Shown here: positions 11,801-25,600 of the stretch, one piece after another
Layout of the letters: each line of letters starts with the position of its first letter
Numbering within the stretch: the first letter of the stretch is position 1
Assembly: GCA_021442155.1 (NCBI GenBank)
Contig: CM038222.1
Coordinates: 57,882,266-57,946,265 of the forward strand
Direction: 5' to 3'
DNA: 64,000 nt
Source: Cymbidium sinense
Lineage: Eukaryota; Streptophyta; Magnoliopsida; Asparagales; Orchidaceae
Program-made: the position numbers and the translations under genes
Notes under the pieces: model-generated
The model's input: the letters and a program-made list of their open reading frames with translations, nothing else
Told to the model about the DNA's origin: nothing
Databases searched by the model: none

Positions 11801-14800
11801 AGGAATGCATCGGCTTTATTATGTGATAGAAAAAACTCACTTAAACTTAAGGAAAATTTTATAAGATGGTGGTAAGACACGCAATGACTTATGGTGCGAA
11901 TGTTGATAAAGAAGCATAAGACTAAGTTAAGTGTTACGAGATGAGGATGCTCAGTGGATGAGTGGCTTTACTCTTAGAGATAGAATGCAAAATGAGTATG
12001 TTGGGAAAAAGTTGGTAGCTCAGTGGTAGATAAGATTAGGGAGTCCTTAGATGGTTTGGTCACATAAAGCGTGGCCGTCAGATGACAAGGAGAGTAGCAT
12101 TAGATTTGTCTTATTTTAAGAAAAGTAGTACTAAAAAAACTTTGGTTAAGATGTATAAAAAAAATGATCTTAGTATGCTTGAATTAAATGAGAATTTGAC
12201 ACATAATAGGACCTGAGGAGATTCATGGCAAATTACCAGTGGGATTAAGGCTTGTTGTTGTTGTGTTAAAACGTAGATTGTTTATCAAAATATACGAAGA
12301 ATTAATAAATAATGAAAATGTATAAATGATAAACTTTACAATTGATAGAAATGTTATTTAATTATGGCACATGTCAACACAATTAATCATAATGTAAAGA
12401 TATAAATAAAAGATTAAATGGATAATTAAAAAATCCAGTAAAACAAAAGATTCTATAAATAAAAAATGATAATGAAAATCAAGTATTATGACTTGATGAA
12501 ATTGTCTTGAAGAATAAATATACTATTTCAATAAATGATTTTTAATCTTTCTCCAATTTTATTTTTTTCGATCTTCTATTAAAGTCATTTATTGATTAAA
12601 CAGTGAATGTACGTAGAGATCGATTCTCATAAATTTTTTCTTGTGCCTTAATTGAGAAAGTCTTGGTGGAACCAATGAAGTTTGTGATAATTTCTTTATA
12701 CTCCTCAACATCTGATTCCTATGAGAAAAAATTAAAATAAATAAATTATAAAAATATAATATATTATTTAGAAATTTAAAAAATATGTTAATTGATTACC
12801 TTTATTTTTTGTAGCTCTATAACTTGCATACCAATAATATCTTCAACCTCATCATCAAATTGTGTAAATGTAGAATTTGAGGTTGTATCTTCAACATCTA
12901 ATTTAATAAGATATCTATATGAAAAAAAATCAATATAAGAAATATAATAAATATTAAATATAAATCATTTTAATTTCATAAATTATCTATCTTAAACTAT
13001 ATTCTACATTATTATTTGAGCACTTGGTACATTCCACTGAATCTTCTTTATACTTAATTACCTTTGATTTACATGTATTACATGCATTATACCAAAGGTT
13101 TCCTTCTTTTATTCCTTTTATAGAAACCCTTGTATCATAGTACTTGATCTGGTAAAAAAATATAAATTAATAATAATTATTATTATAAAAATACATATGT
13201 ATATATACATACCTCTCTTAATAAATGTTCAGATGTATTGATCTTAAAAAGATTAATAAGTACATATCTTTCATTAGTTGATAGACCCAGAGAGTATTGA
13301 ATTTCATTAAACCTGTAATTTAAATTTCAAGTTAACTGAAAATAATCATTATAATAAACTAATAAAAAAAATTGCATACCAATCCTTTATTTCTTTTGAT
13401 TATATTAAATCTAGATTAATTTCTAAAATTGTTGATGATGTTGTTGATAATATGAAAGCTATAATTTTAAATTTATAATGATTATAAAAAAATTAAAAAT
13501 TTAAAAAGAATACATGTATAAATTGTTATAACCATTAAAATTCTTCATTACAAAATATTAAAATATATTTAAGAATATTATACCATTATAATATTTTCCA
13601 ACAATTGATTTTGCTACTGAAAACTCATCTTTTATTTCTTCTAGTTGTTTGCCTTGTACTGTTGTCAATACTTTCCACAACGTGAATATAAATAACTTAG
13701 ACCTAAAACAAAAAAATATTACAAAATGATTTTTTCATAAGTTTGTAATTGAAATGTCATACCTTAATTCAAAAACTTGTAGGTCTCTCTTAATAAATTT
13801 TTTTATCTCTCTATCTATACACCATTCTAACTTCATTAACTTTCATAACCAATAGAAGAACATCTGTTTCAAATATAAATAAATATTATTAATATTAAGA
13901 ATTTCATATAATAAGAAAGAAAATATAATAAAATTAAGAAAATATTTACTTGATGGTGAATTTGGATTTAACTTGATATTTGATATTATTGATAATTTAG
14001 TGGATAATGAGAAATTATTATCACTTCTTCACATATTTCTGTGAGATTATTTAATATAATCTCAAATTTATCATTCACATTATAAATTTTTTTATTTATA
14101 TTTTTAATTTGTCTATTTGATATCATATATATCTTGTCAATATTTAATATGTTGATAAAACTTTAATAATCATTGAGCATTATTTATATATCTTTGAACG
14201 TTATAAGATAAGAGAAATCATTAAAATTTAAGTTAATTATTTAAACAATTATTAATTATAAAGAATTTAGTATAAATCATTACTAACAAAATTGTATATA
14301 ATAATATAATAAAATTTAAAAATATTTAATTGTAATAATTAATTACCTGCACATCCATCAAAGTAACTTTTTGGACCTTTCCTTGCCTTGATTTAAGATT
14401 TTTTATGTTCTTTTTTTTCATTAACTAAAACTTTTATGCGCTAGTAACATTGATGTAGTGAGAATTGAGTGATAATATTTGATAAATCCATAAATATTGA
14501 CTTGTCATAAAATTTTTAAAAATAGTTAGTGTTGTTAGCATATGCTTAAGAAAGAAAAAATGTATAATGATATTCCAATAAAAGAATAAATAAAATTTAT
14601 TTATATCAATAAAGATTAAATTTTTTTATATACTTGAAGGTTATTAAGAAGATATTAATATATCTTTGTATACAATATTTTTTGTATAATGAACTTGTCT
14701 TGATGCATATTTATCTAAGATGATAAGCATTTTTGTGTTGTTTATTGAAATTCTTTTAGATAATGCAACATATAATTGTTCATGCGAGAATACATGCTGA

Positions 14801-17800
14801 GGAAGATATATTTCAACATTAGGTATTGTCTCACCTTGCGATTTGTTGATTGTTATTGTAAAACAAAGACATATTGAAAATTGTTTTCATTTAAATTTAA
14901 ATGGTAGAGTTTCATCATCACTTGGACATAAAAGTATTCTTGGGATCAAAAATAATTTGCCAGAGAATTAACCAGTTGATATTTCTGCAAGAATAATATT
15001 TTCTTTAAATGATTTTCAAGTCATTCTTGTTTCATTGCATAATCCATTTGAAAGATCTAAATTTCTTAATAACATTATTGAACAATTTTTTTTTAAAATA
15101 AGTTGATGTGGAGGAAGTCCATTATGTGTCAATGAGTTCAAAAATTTCACTAGATAGAGATTAGATTTGTCATCAGTAAGACTATCGAAACTGAAGTAAA
15201 TTATCTCATTTTCTTAAAAATATTTTATAAGCTTTTGATTTATTTTATCAACATGCTCATTTTTTGTTGCTAAGATAACTCTTTTCATAATGTAATTAGT
15301 TGATATAGCATTTTCATGAAACACAGATATATATCATTTATTAATAAATATTTTAAATTTTCATCACTCACATTGTTTATTATCATCTCATCTATAATCT
15401 TTACTAATCTATCTTTAGTTTCTAGTTCATCTCCATTTCTAATTCTAAGTATGAATTCAGAAAATAAGGAATCATTTTTTGCTCTCATATATATATTTTT
15501 TAATTTGAAAACTTTCATATCTGACCATAAATATGACTTAACTAAACTATACCTAATAATTTTATTTTTTGATGCACATCATACTACTGGTATAACTTGT
15601 TGGCCACTCCAACTGATGTTTGTCAAAATAATTAGAGTTATTCATAATATCTCTTAATGTTCTGTCTAAAGACTATTGTTGTTCGCTTTACCATTGATGC
15701 TTCATCCTAAATTATAATACTTGATTTCCTAAGTAATAATGCAATACCACTTTGCTTTGATATTGTGCATGTATTTGATTCTGCTGTATTTATTGGTATT
15801 TTAAATCTTGAATATGTTGTTCTACCTCCTGACAGGATTGATGTTGCTGTTGATATTGCTATGTAACCGTCCATTCTTAAGGTTGCAAGTAATGCTTGAT
15901 ATAAAATGCATGAAGTATGAGTAATTTATATTTTTAAAAACATAAAATTAAAAAATAATTTAATGAGCACAAAACTAATTGGTGTAAAATTAACATTTTG
16001 ATAAGAATAAGATTTTTCTTTAAAAATACATAAAGAGGAATACAATAATGAGATATAAATAAAGATATACAATACATGAATTCTAATTGAGTAAAGTTTT
16101 AAACTATGTGAATTTTTTTGTATTCTTCATAATTTGATATTATCATACAAAATAAACAATATAGACATTATAAAATTAAATATGATAATTTAAAATTATT
16201 CATATTCAATACAAATCAAATTAAATTGATGAAAGTTAGACACAATTATTATTTAATGATAAGTTAGGATGATGCATTTTTCAATTTGCGCAAATAGTAG
16301 TTTAATGTTTAGAGAGCCGAGAAAATTAGAAGTAAAATTATTTGCAATTTAAATGTGAATAAAATTATTCAGCTTCTTAGTGAATTGCTATAATTTTTAT
16401 CGAGATGATAAATATATATCTATACTACTATTAAAAAGTGGATTGTATTTTTTCCAATAGTAAATCATTGCCTAAACACACACACACATATATATATATA
16501 TAGACTTAATTTAGATCAGAAAAAGGCATATGAAGAAATTATAAATTTTGTACATCATAAGCAGAATGACATATTTTTTATAGATGATCCTGGTGGTATA
16601 TGAAAGATAATTTTAAATCGAGCATTACTTGCAATCTTAAGAATGGAGGGTCACATAACAATTGCAACTCGAGGTAGCATCAATGCAGGAGGTGAGCATT
16701 CAAGATTTAAAATACCAATAAATGCAGTAGAATCAAGTACATGTGCAATACCAAAACAAAATAGTCTTGCATTATTACTTAAGAAATCAAGTATTATAAT
16801 TTGGAATGAAGCACCAATGATAAAACGAACAACAATAGAATCTTTGGACAGAATGTTAAGAAATATTATGAATAACTCTAATTATTTTGGTGGCAAAATG
16901 ATTGTATTTGGAGGTGACTTTCGACAAGTTGTACCAGTAGTACGGCGTGCATCAAAAAAATGAAATTATTAGGTATAGTTTAGGAAGTCATATTTATGGT
17001 CAGATATGGAAGTTTTCAAATTAAAAAAGAATATGAGAGCAAAAAATGATTTATTATTTTCTGAATAAATATTTAGAATTAGAAATGAAGATGAACTAGA
17101 AATTGAAGATGGATTAGTAAAGATTCCAGATGAGATGATAATAAACTATGTGAGTGGTGAAAATTCAAAAGATTTATTATGATATATATTTGTGTTTGCA
17201 TGAAAATGCTATATCAACTGATTACATTATGAAAAGAGCTATCTTAGCAACAAAAAATAAGTATGTTGATAAGATAAATTAAAAACTTATAAAATATTTT
17301 CCGATTTACTTGATTTTAATCTTGTTATGACAATCTAATCTCTATCAGTAGAATTTACGAACTCATCGACTTTAATGGACTAGCGGTTCTAAAAAATTGT
17401 CCAATAATGTTATTAAGAAATTTAGATCATTCAAATGGATTATGCAATGGAACAAGAATGACTTGCAAATCACTTAAAGAAAATGTTATTCTTGCAGAAA
17501 TTATCAACTGGTCCATTCTCTGGCAAATTATTTTGATCCCAAGAATACCTTTATGTCCAAGTGATGACGAAATTCTACCATTTAAATTTAAACGAAAATA
17601 ATTTTCAATACGTCTTTGTTTTGCAATGACAATCAACAAGTTGCAAGGTGAGACAATACCTAATATTGGAATATATCTTTCAGTATTATTCGTATGACAT
17701 TATATATTGCGTTATCTGAGGAATTTTAATAAACAACACAAAAGTGTTTATCATCCCAGATAAATATGCATCAAGATAAGGTTATTATACAAGAAATATT

Positions 17801-19632
17801 ATATACAAAGATATACTAATATCTTCTCAATAATCTTTAAGTATATAAAAAAAATTTAATCTTTATTGATATAAATAAATTTTATTTATTCTTTTATTGG
17901 AATTTCATTATACATTTTTCATTTCTTAAGCATATGGTAATAACACTAACTATTTTTAAAAATGTTATGATAGGTCAATATTTATGGATTTATCAAATAT
18001 TATCACTCAATCACTGCATCAACGTTACTAGAGCATAAACGTTTTAGTTACTGAAAAAAAAAACATTAAAAATTTTAAATCAGGGCAAGGAAAGGTCCAA
18101 AAGTTACTTTTATGGATGTATAGGTAATTAATTATTGCAATTAAATATTTTTGAATTTTATTATATTATTATATACAGTTTTGTTAGTAATGATTTATAT
18201 TATATTCTTTATAATTAATATTTTTTAAAATAATTAACTTTAATTTTAATGATATCTCTTATCTTACGAACAGGGTTCAAAGATATATACAATAATGTTC
18301 AATGATATTATCGATAAGTTTAATGACATATTAAATATTGGCAAGATATATATGATATCAAATAGATAAATTAAAAATATAAATAAAAAATTTTATAATG
18401 TGAATGATAAATTTGAGATTATGTTAAATAATCTCACAGAAATATGTGAAGAAGTTGATAATAATTTTTCATTATCCGCTAAATTATCAATAATATCATA
18501 TATCAAGTCAAATTCACCTTCAGGTAAATATTTTCTTAGTTTTATTATATTTTCTTTCTTATTATATGAAATTTTTAATATTAATAATATTTATTTATAT
18601 TTGAAATAGATATTCTTCTATTGGTTATGAAAGTTAATGAAGTTAGAATGGCGTATCGATAAAGGGATAAAAAAAATTATCAAGAGAGACCTATAAGTTT
18701 TTGGATTAAGGTATGACATTTAGATTGCAAACTTAGGAAAAAAAATTATTTTGCAATATTTTTTTGTTTCATGTCTGAGTTATTTACATTCACGTTGTAG
18801 GAAGCATTTGCTACAGTACAAGGCTAATAATTAGAAGAAATAAAAGATGAGTTTCCAGTAATATTAGCAAAATCAATTGTTGGGAAATTTTATAATCATA
18901 TAATATTCTTAAATATATTTTAATATTCTTAAATAAACATACCTATAAATTTTAATATACTTTAGTAGATCGACTCTATTACATAAGTGGATTTTTGCGA
19001 CTGAAAGGAGAGGAGAGAGAGGCTCGAACAAAGTTTAATGGTTACAATAATTTATACATGTTTTGATTTTTTATTTTTTTATAATCATTATATATTTAAA
19101 ATTACAGGTTTCACATTGTCAACAACATCATCAACAATTTTAGAATTTAATCTAGATTTGATATAATCAAAAGAAATAAAGGGTTGGTATGTAAGTTTTT
19201 TTTTTTAAATATGATTGATTAGTTTATTATAATGATTACTTTCAATTACCTTGGAATTTAAATTATAGGTTTAATGAAATTCAATACTCTCTAGGCCCAT
19301 CAACTAATGAAAGATGTGTACTTATTGATCTTTTTAAGATCAATACATCTGAACATTTATTAGAAGAGGTATGTATATATACTTATATATTTTTATAATA
19401 ATAATTATTACTAATTTATATTTTTTTTATTAGATCAAGCACTATGATATAAGAGTGTCTATAAAAGGAATAGAAGAAGAAGGAAACCTTTGGTATAATG
19501 CATGTAATACATGTAAATCAAAGGTTATATAAGAAGATTCAGTGGAATGTATCAAGTGCTCAAATAACAATGTAGAATACATGTTTGAGTTATGTACATT
19601 CACGTGCACTTAGTGCACGTGTAATATTACTA

Positions 19633-19672
<40 letters not shown>

Positions 19673-22600
19673 CTACCTCAATTGTTTGAGGTCCTTTTGT
19701 AAGTCTTATTTGGCCTAAAAAAAACACCAATAATTCATTATTACCTTCAATGGGCTGTGTGACCGACCACCCTCCCTCAGCTTTTGACCTTCACTCGAAT
19801 CTTTAATGTTTTTCAGATTTGGCTCTGATTTCTTAGATCTCATAGCCCTTAATGCATGTGGGTCATTCTTCATGACTTCCAATGGCAAGAGCTCTCGTTG
19901 GTGTGCCCTCCAGCATTGCTTCCCAACTGTCGTGGATCTTTGTTACTCTTTGTTACCATTTTCTTACTACTGAAGCTCTAAGATGTGGCCAAACAATATG
20001 ATCTTTCCCTTTTTTGATATGCTTCCGAAGGCCAAGGAAAATAATGAAACAAAGTAGAGCACAAAAATGATATCTGATTCAAGGGCACATAGGCTGTCCA
20101 TGGATTGAGGAAAAATCATGACAATTCCCTGAATGATTTCGTCTTTAGAAATGCATCATCCGAACTTTTCTTATCTCAGGGCACTATAACATACGCCACC
20201 TATTATTGTAACAGTTAATGTTTGATTTCCAGATGAATTTTATGCTTCTGATATTTGGCCTGTTGAGCCCTATTTGTCAAACAGTGCTTGCTGGATATAT
20301 TATGGTAATATTTCTTGTAGCTTGTAAATTAGGCTTTGTTTGTCTCCACTCATTTTCTACTTTAACTTTTCAAAAATATTTTTTGGACATTTATCATTTA
20401 TATTGTGTGCCTATTTATGACTTCTTCAGCATATGCACTGAAGTGTAGAGCGATTTGCATTTCTATACGAGAGTATGATTATTTTAATATATACAGTACA
20501 ACAAAAGATCAATGTCAATGTAGCTGAATAAAATGCTTAGTCATGCTATTCTATTCTCTTTGGTGGAGGACTTGCATTGCTTGTTACTATTGTTCTCGTT
20601 TACTTTTATTAGCTAAATTTGTGTTTAGGCGTATTTTTATAATACTTTTTATTATGAATCTTGCATGAGCATAAGTTGGCACTGCTTGCAGCTCTCAACT
20701 ACAAGGGATGAAGAAGGATTCTTTATGATGATCCCAAATAGTTGCTGTTAGACTAGTGATAATTCTTTTGTCCAATTATATACACTTTGTATGACTACAA
20801 ACATTGTCACATGAAGAAGTTGACATAATTGATAGAATAACATTTACAGAATTCACCGGGAACCAACTTGTTATTGTGTATTATTTTTTGCACATTGATC
20901 AGAAGTTGTGTTCTAGCTCTTTTGTTTGTAAAAATGTTTTCATATGACATTTGCATTATGAACTGACAACTTGGAGCCATCTCTTTCACATATTTTATTA
21001 ATAAAAGTAGCAATATCATCTAATTAAGTTCATTAACATGAAAGTAGAGCGACGTCGTGTTTGTTTACAAGGTTGATACATCTAAGTTATTTTGAGTGTG
21101 TGTAAAAATGTTCTTTGAATTACGTGAAGTGGCGCAGCAGAGATTAAAAAAAGATATATATTCTGAAAATTTAAACTTTTAGTGATTTATCTGATAGATT
21201 AGATCTAAAGAAGGTGAAAGATGTATGTATAAGTTAGCTAAGCAAAGAGATAGGAGAAGTAAAGACATGGTTAGTCGAGGTATTGGGATGAAAATAATAA
21301 AATCTTTTCTTAGAAAAGATATTAAAAAAAGATTGGATGAGATATTTGATAAACTGATTGAAGACGATTGATTTTAGCAACCTTAATACCCTTAACAATA
21401 ATAAGAATTTCATTTCTAGATATTAGTAAATCGAAGTTAGTGAAGGTTTTAAAAAAATGAAATGTGGAAAAAGTAGACCTGATAATATTCCAATAGATGT
21501 GTGGAAATGTTTAGGAGATCAGGAATTTCTTGGCTTACAAATCTTTTAATGTTATTTTAAAGACTAAAAGATGAGATGAGTGGAGAAAAGAATATTGGTT
21601 CTATATTTAAGAATAAAGGTGATGCACAAGTGTGCAAATTATAGATGAATTAAGTTAATGTGTCATACATTAAAATTATGGGAGAGAGTAATTAGCATAG
21701 GTTACGATGTGATCTGAAGTTTCGACAATCAATTTGGTTTCATGCCGGGTAGATCTACTATGGATGCTATACATTTGTTAAGAGGGTTGATAGAAGCATA
21801 GAAAGTAAGAAGGATCTACATATGATATTTATTGATTTAGAAAGCTTATGATAAAGTCTCAAGATGTTCTTTTGGAGAGTTCTAGAAACGAGAAAAGAGT
21901 TAATATTGGTTATATTCAAGTTATTAAGGATATGTATACTAGAGGCATTACTTGTGTCCAAACACAAGGAGGATTGACAAAATATTTTCCTATTTCTTGG
22001 ATTACATCAAGGATCAACATTAAGCCCTTATCTTTTTACTTTAGTTATGGATGTGCTTACGAGGCATTTACAAGAAGATGTACCTTGGTGTATGCTTTTT
22101 TTGATGACATTCTTCTTGTTGATAAGACTAGAGGAGTCCAACATAAACTTGATTTATGGAGGTCAACTTTAGAGTCTAAAGGTTTTCGTTTAAGTAGATC
22201 TAAAGCGAATATATGGAGTGTAATTTTAGTTGTAGAAGTTTTAGTGATAGTGTTGTGACTTTGGGTGATCAAGTCATTAATAAGAGTGGCGATTGATATT
22301 TAGGCTCATTGTCCAAAATGATGGTGAAATAGATGGAGATGTTATCGGAGAATTCAAGTTGGATGGTTGAAGTGGAGGAATGCATCATTATGTGATAGAA
22401 AAGTTAAACTTAAGGAAAAATTTTATAAGATGGTAAGACTGATGACTTATGGTGCGAATGTTGGCCAATAAAGAGAAGCATAAGACTAAGTTAAGTTACG
22501 AGATGAGGATGCTTAGGTGGATGAGTGGCTTTACTCTTAGAGATAGAATGCAAAATGAGTATGTTCGGAAAAGTTGGAGTAGCTCCGTGGTAGATAAGAT

Positions 22601-25600
22601 TAGGGAGAGTCGAGATGGTTTGGCCACATAAAGTGGCCGTCCGATGACAATTAGGAGAGTAGATGCATTAGATTTGCCTGTTAAGAAAGGTAGAGGTAGA
22701 CCAAAAAAGACTTGGTTAAGATGTATAAATAATGATCTTAGTATACTTGAATTAGATGAGAATTTGACACATAATAGGACACAATGGAGACGAAGGATTC
22801 ATGTAGCCGACCCCACCTAGTGGGATTAAGGCTTGTTGTTGTTGTTGTTGTTGTTGTATGAATTACATCCATGATGGGGTATTGGGTATTTGATGGTCTG
22901 GTTACGTGCTTTTATGAGCTAGAGCTGGTTATTATATGAATTTATGTTTTTTATGCATAAAGTTTTATTGAATGCGGTGAATATATATTTGTTGACTGTA
23001 TGATACTGTAAAACTTGTTTTGTTTTATTCAAATTATATAGTATATGCGTCACATGCTTGATATATGGATATTTTCCAATCTCACTCTCCCTCCCTCCAA
23101 TCACCCTTATCCATGAAAATATCATATGCTAGAACCTTTTTTTATCATGCATGGAATCTTTTGGCTAATTTTATGCAATACTCATAGTTACTTTCTCAAC
23201 TGACTCGTCTTATTCTGAGTGTATGTGTGTCATATCATTCTTCTTAATATCATGCTCAATTATATCCCTTAAATTTTTTTCCTATTTTTAAAATCTTATT
23301 GTGGATTCTCTTTTGTCCTGAAATGCATTATAGTCTAAACGAGGGAACTTCATTTCTGTTGTTATATGTTTGATTACTGGTTTAGTGGAAGAATGACAAT
23401 CCTATTTTGTGCTGATGGATTGTGCCACACACCTGGTTATGTACTCAGTTTCTGAGTAGTGATGCATTAATCATTACAATATAACTCACATGACAGATGC
23501 TGATTAGCAGTATTAATGTTTAGACTCACATGCCAATGTTTAATGCACTATTTGCTCATGTTTATTGGTAAGTTGTTCTTGTAGTCATTAGTTACAACTT
23601 TTTCTGTAGATGTGCGCACTTTGCAATTTATGATGGACATGGTGGTCGTCTTGCAGCTGAGTATGCACAGAAACATTTACATGCAAACGTGCTTTCAGCT
23701 GGCTTACCACGTGAGTTGGTCTGTGTGCATTTATTTCTAGAAAGCAAGATATAAAATTTAGATGTTGCAATTTACATTTGCATCCATGTTTGTTCTATGA
23801 CATGTTTTTGAGATGATAGAAGTTCCATATTTAAACCCGTCTAATAGTGAGAAGTGGCTATTTCAAATGTGTTTGGGACATGAATGTTCCCAAACTAATA
23901 TAATTCCTTTTAGTCTATGCAAACTTTTTTTTGTCAATGTTAAGCAGTTTTGTACTACTTTTGCATAAACATTAGTGTATACTGGCTTTAGCAAGTTATT
24001 CCCAAAAAAAAAAATGTTTTTACATCTTTTGAGGATTATTAAATAGCTAGAGACGTAGAAGAGCTTAAGTCATGATAGCTACTATGCACTTATTAAAGAG
24101 ACAAAATTCATAGGAAGTTTTAATAAAAAAATTATTTTGTTGAGCCTTATTAGGGTTATTTACTTAAATGCAACAAAAAGTTTGGCAAATTATACAAAAT
24201 TCATTCGAATCATTTGCTTCTCACCCTAGACATTTAACAGTTTCCTTCCTAACTATTATCCAACTCAATATCAATTATAGATGGTGAGAAAATAGTGTTA
24301 TTTCATCCTTAAACTATCTAAATTACTTCAGGTAGCTTGAATGTGTAAAGAAAGTGGAATCGATAGTTGTGGATTGGTTATTCTAATCAGTATTTTTGAA
24401 ATACAGTGTTATATAGATATATAAATTAAAAGAGTATTCAACGATTAGAGGATGTAATAGCAGCAACAACAACAATCCTTTATCCCACTGTGGGATCGGC
24501 TACATGAATCCTTTTTCTCCATTGTGTCATATTATGTGTCAAATTCTCATTTAGTTCAAGTATACTAAGGTCATTTTTTATACATCTTAACCAAGTCTTT
24601 TTTAGGTCTATCTTTTCTTAACAAAACCAAATCTAATACATCTCTTCTAATCGTAATCGGACGATTGACACTTTTGTGGCCAAACCATCTAAGGCGTATC
24701 TCTAATCTTATCTCATTGGAGCTACTCCAACTTTTTCCCGAACAAACTCATTTCGCATTTTATCTCTAAGAGTAAAGCCACTCATCCACTTGAGCATCCT
24801 CATCTCTGCAACACTTAACTTAGTCTTATGCTTCTCTTTTATTAGCTATCATTTTGTGTCATAAATCATTGCAGGTCTTAACACCATTTTATAAAAATTT
24901 TACTTAAGTTTAAGCGGTACTTTTCTATCACACAACAGATCAGATGCATTCCTCCACTTCAACCATCCAACTCAAATTCTACTAATGTTATCTCCATCTA
25001 TTTCACCATCATTTTGAACAATAGAGCCTAGATATTTGAATCGCTCACTCTTTTTAATGACTTGTTCACCAATATCACAAAACTACTACTAGAACTTCTA
25101 CAATTAAAATTGCACTCCATATATTCAGTTTTAGATCTACTTAAACAAAAAACTTCAGACTCTAAGGTTGACCTCCATAATTTAAGTTTCTCTTGGACTC
25201 CCTCTCTAGTCTTATCAACAAGAAGAATGTCATCAACAAAAAACATACACCAAGGAACATTTTTCTGTAAATGCCTAGTAAGAACATCTATAACTAAAGC
25301 AAAAAGATAAGGGCTTAAAGCTGATCCTTGATGTAATTAAACTGAAATAGGAAAATATTTTGTCAATCCTCCTCGTGTTTAGACACAAGTAACAGCTCTA
25401 GTATACATATCCTTAATGACTTGAATATAACTAATATTAACTCCTTTCTTTTCTAGAACTCTCCAAAGAATATCTCTTGAAACTTTATCATAAGCTTTAT
25501 CTAAATCAACAAATATCATATATAGATCATTCTTACTTTCTCTATTACTTCTCCATCAAACCTCTTAACAAATGTATACCATCCATAGTAGATATACCTG

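Larger units (their letters stand above)
9826..15897 (-). mobile_element. Left Helitron copy, reverse orientation, 5' end not found, interrupted by a LINE
   Basis: Its 3' terminus reads out at 9826. In element orientation an imperfect hairpin (9837-9858, stem CACGTGCA against TGTATGTG) is followed by AATATTA and CTAA, then host T. That fits the Helitron 3' rule of hairpin, CTRR end and insertion before T. It contains RPA-like (12596-14370) and Pif1-helicase (14740-15897) remnants in the same order as the right copy at 16419-19633. RTE LINE copy 1 (10440-12257) lies between the RPA stop and the 3' hairpin, so it inserted later. No TC terminus is visible on the right; homology to the other copy stops near 15897. 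Confidence 0.65.
16419..19633 (+). mobile_element. Right Helitron with both termini, 3,215 bp, non-autonomous
   Basis: The 5' end is TC followed by TATACTACTATTAAAAAG (16419-16438), a classic plant Helitron start, preceded by host A (16418). The 3' end has a perfect 9-bp stem with a 3-base loop (CACGTGCAC TTA GTGCACGTG, 19601-19621), eight bases (TAATATTA), then CTAG at 19630-19633 followed by host T. There are no terminal inverted repeats and no target duplication, as expected for A/T insertion. The interior holds broken Pif1 helicase and RPA-like pieces but no visible Rep nuclease domain, so it cannot move by itself. Confidence 0.85.

Noticed and set aside
15316..15657. 113-codon + strand open frame
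   Set aside because: It is the shadow of the reverse-strand Pif1 helicase remnant, whose motifs are readable on the other strand.
23711..23712. GTGAGT donor for PP2C exon 3
   Set aside because: It is a better consensus than GTCTGT at 23719, but using it breaks the frame into exon 4 and removes PREL, which is conserved in the family.
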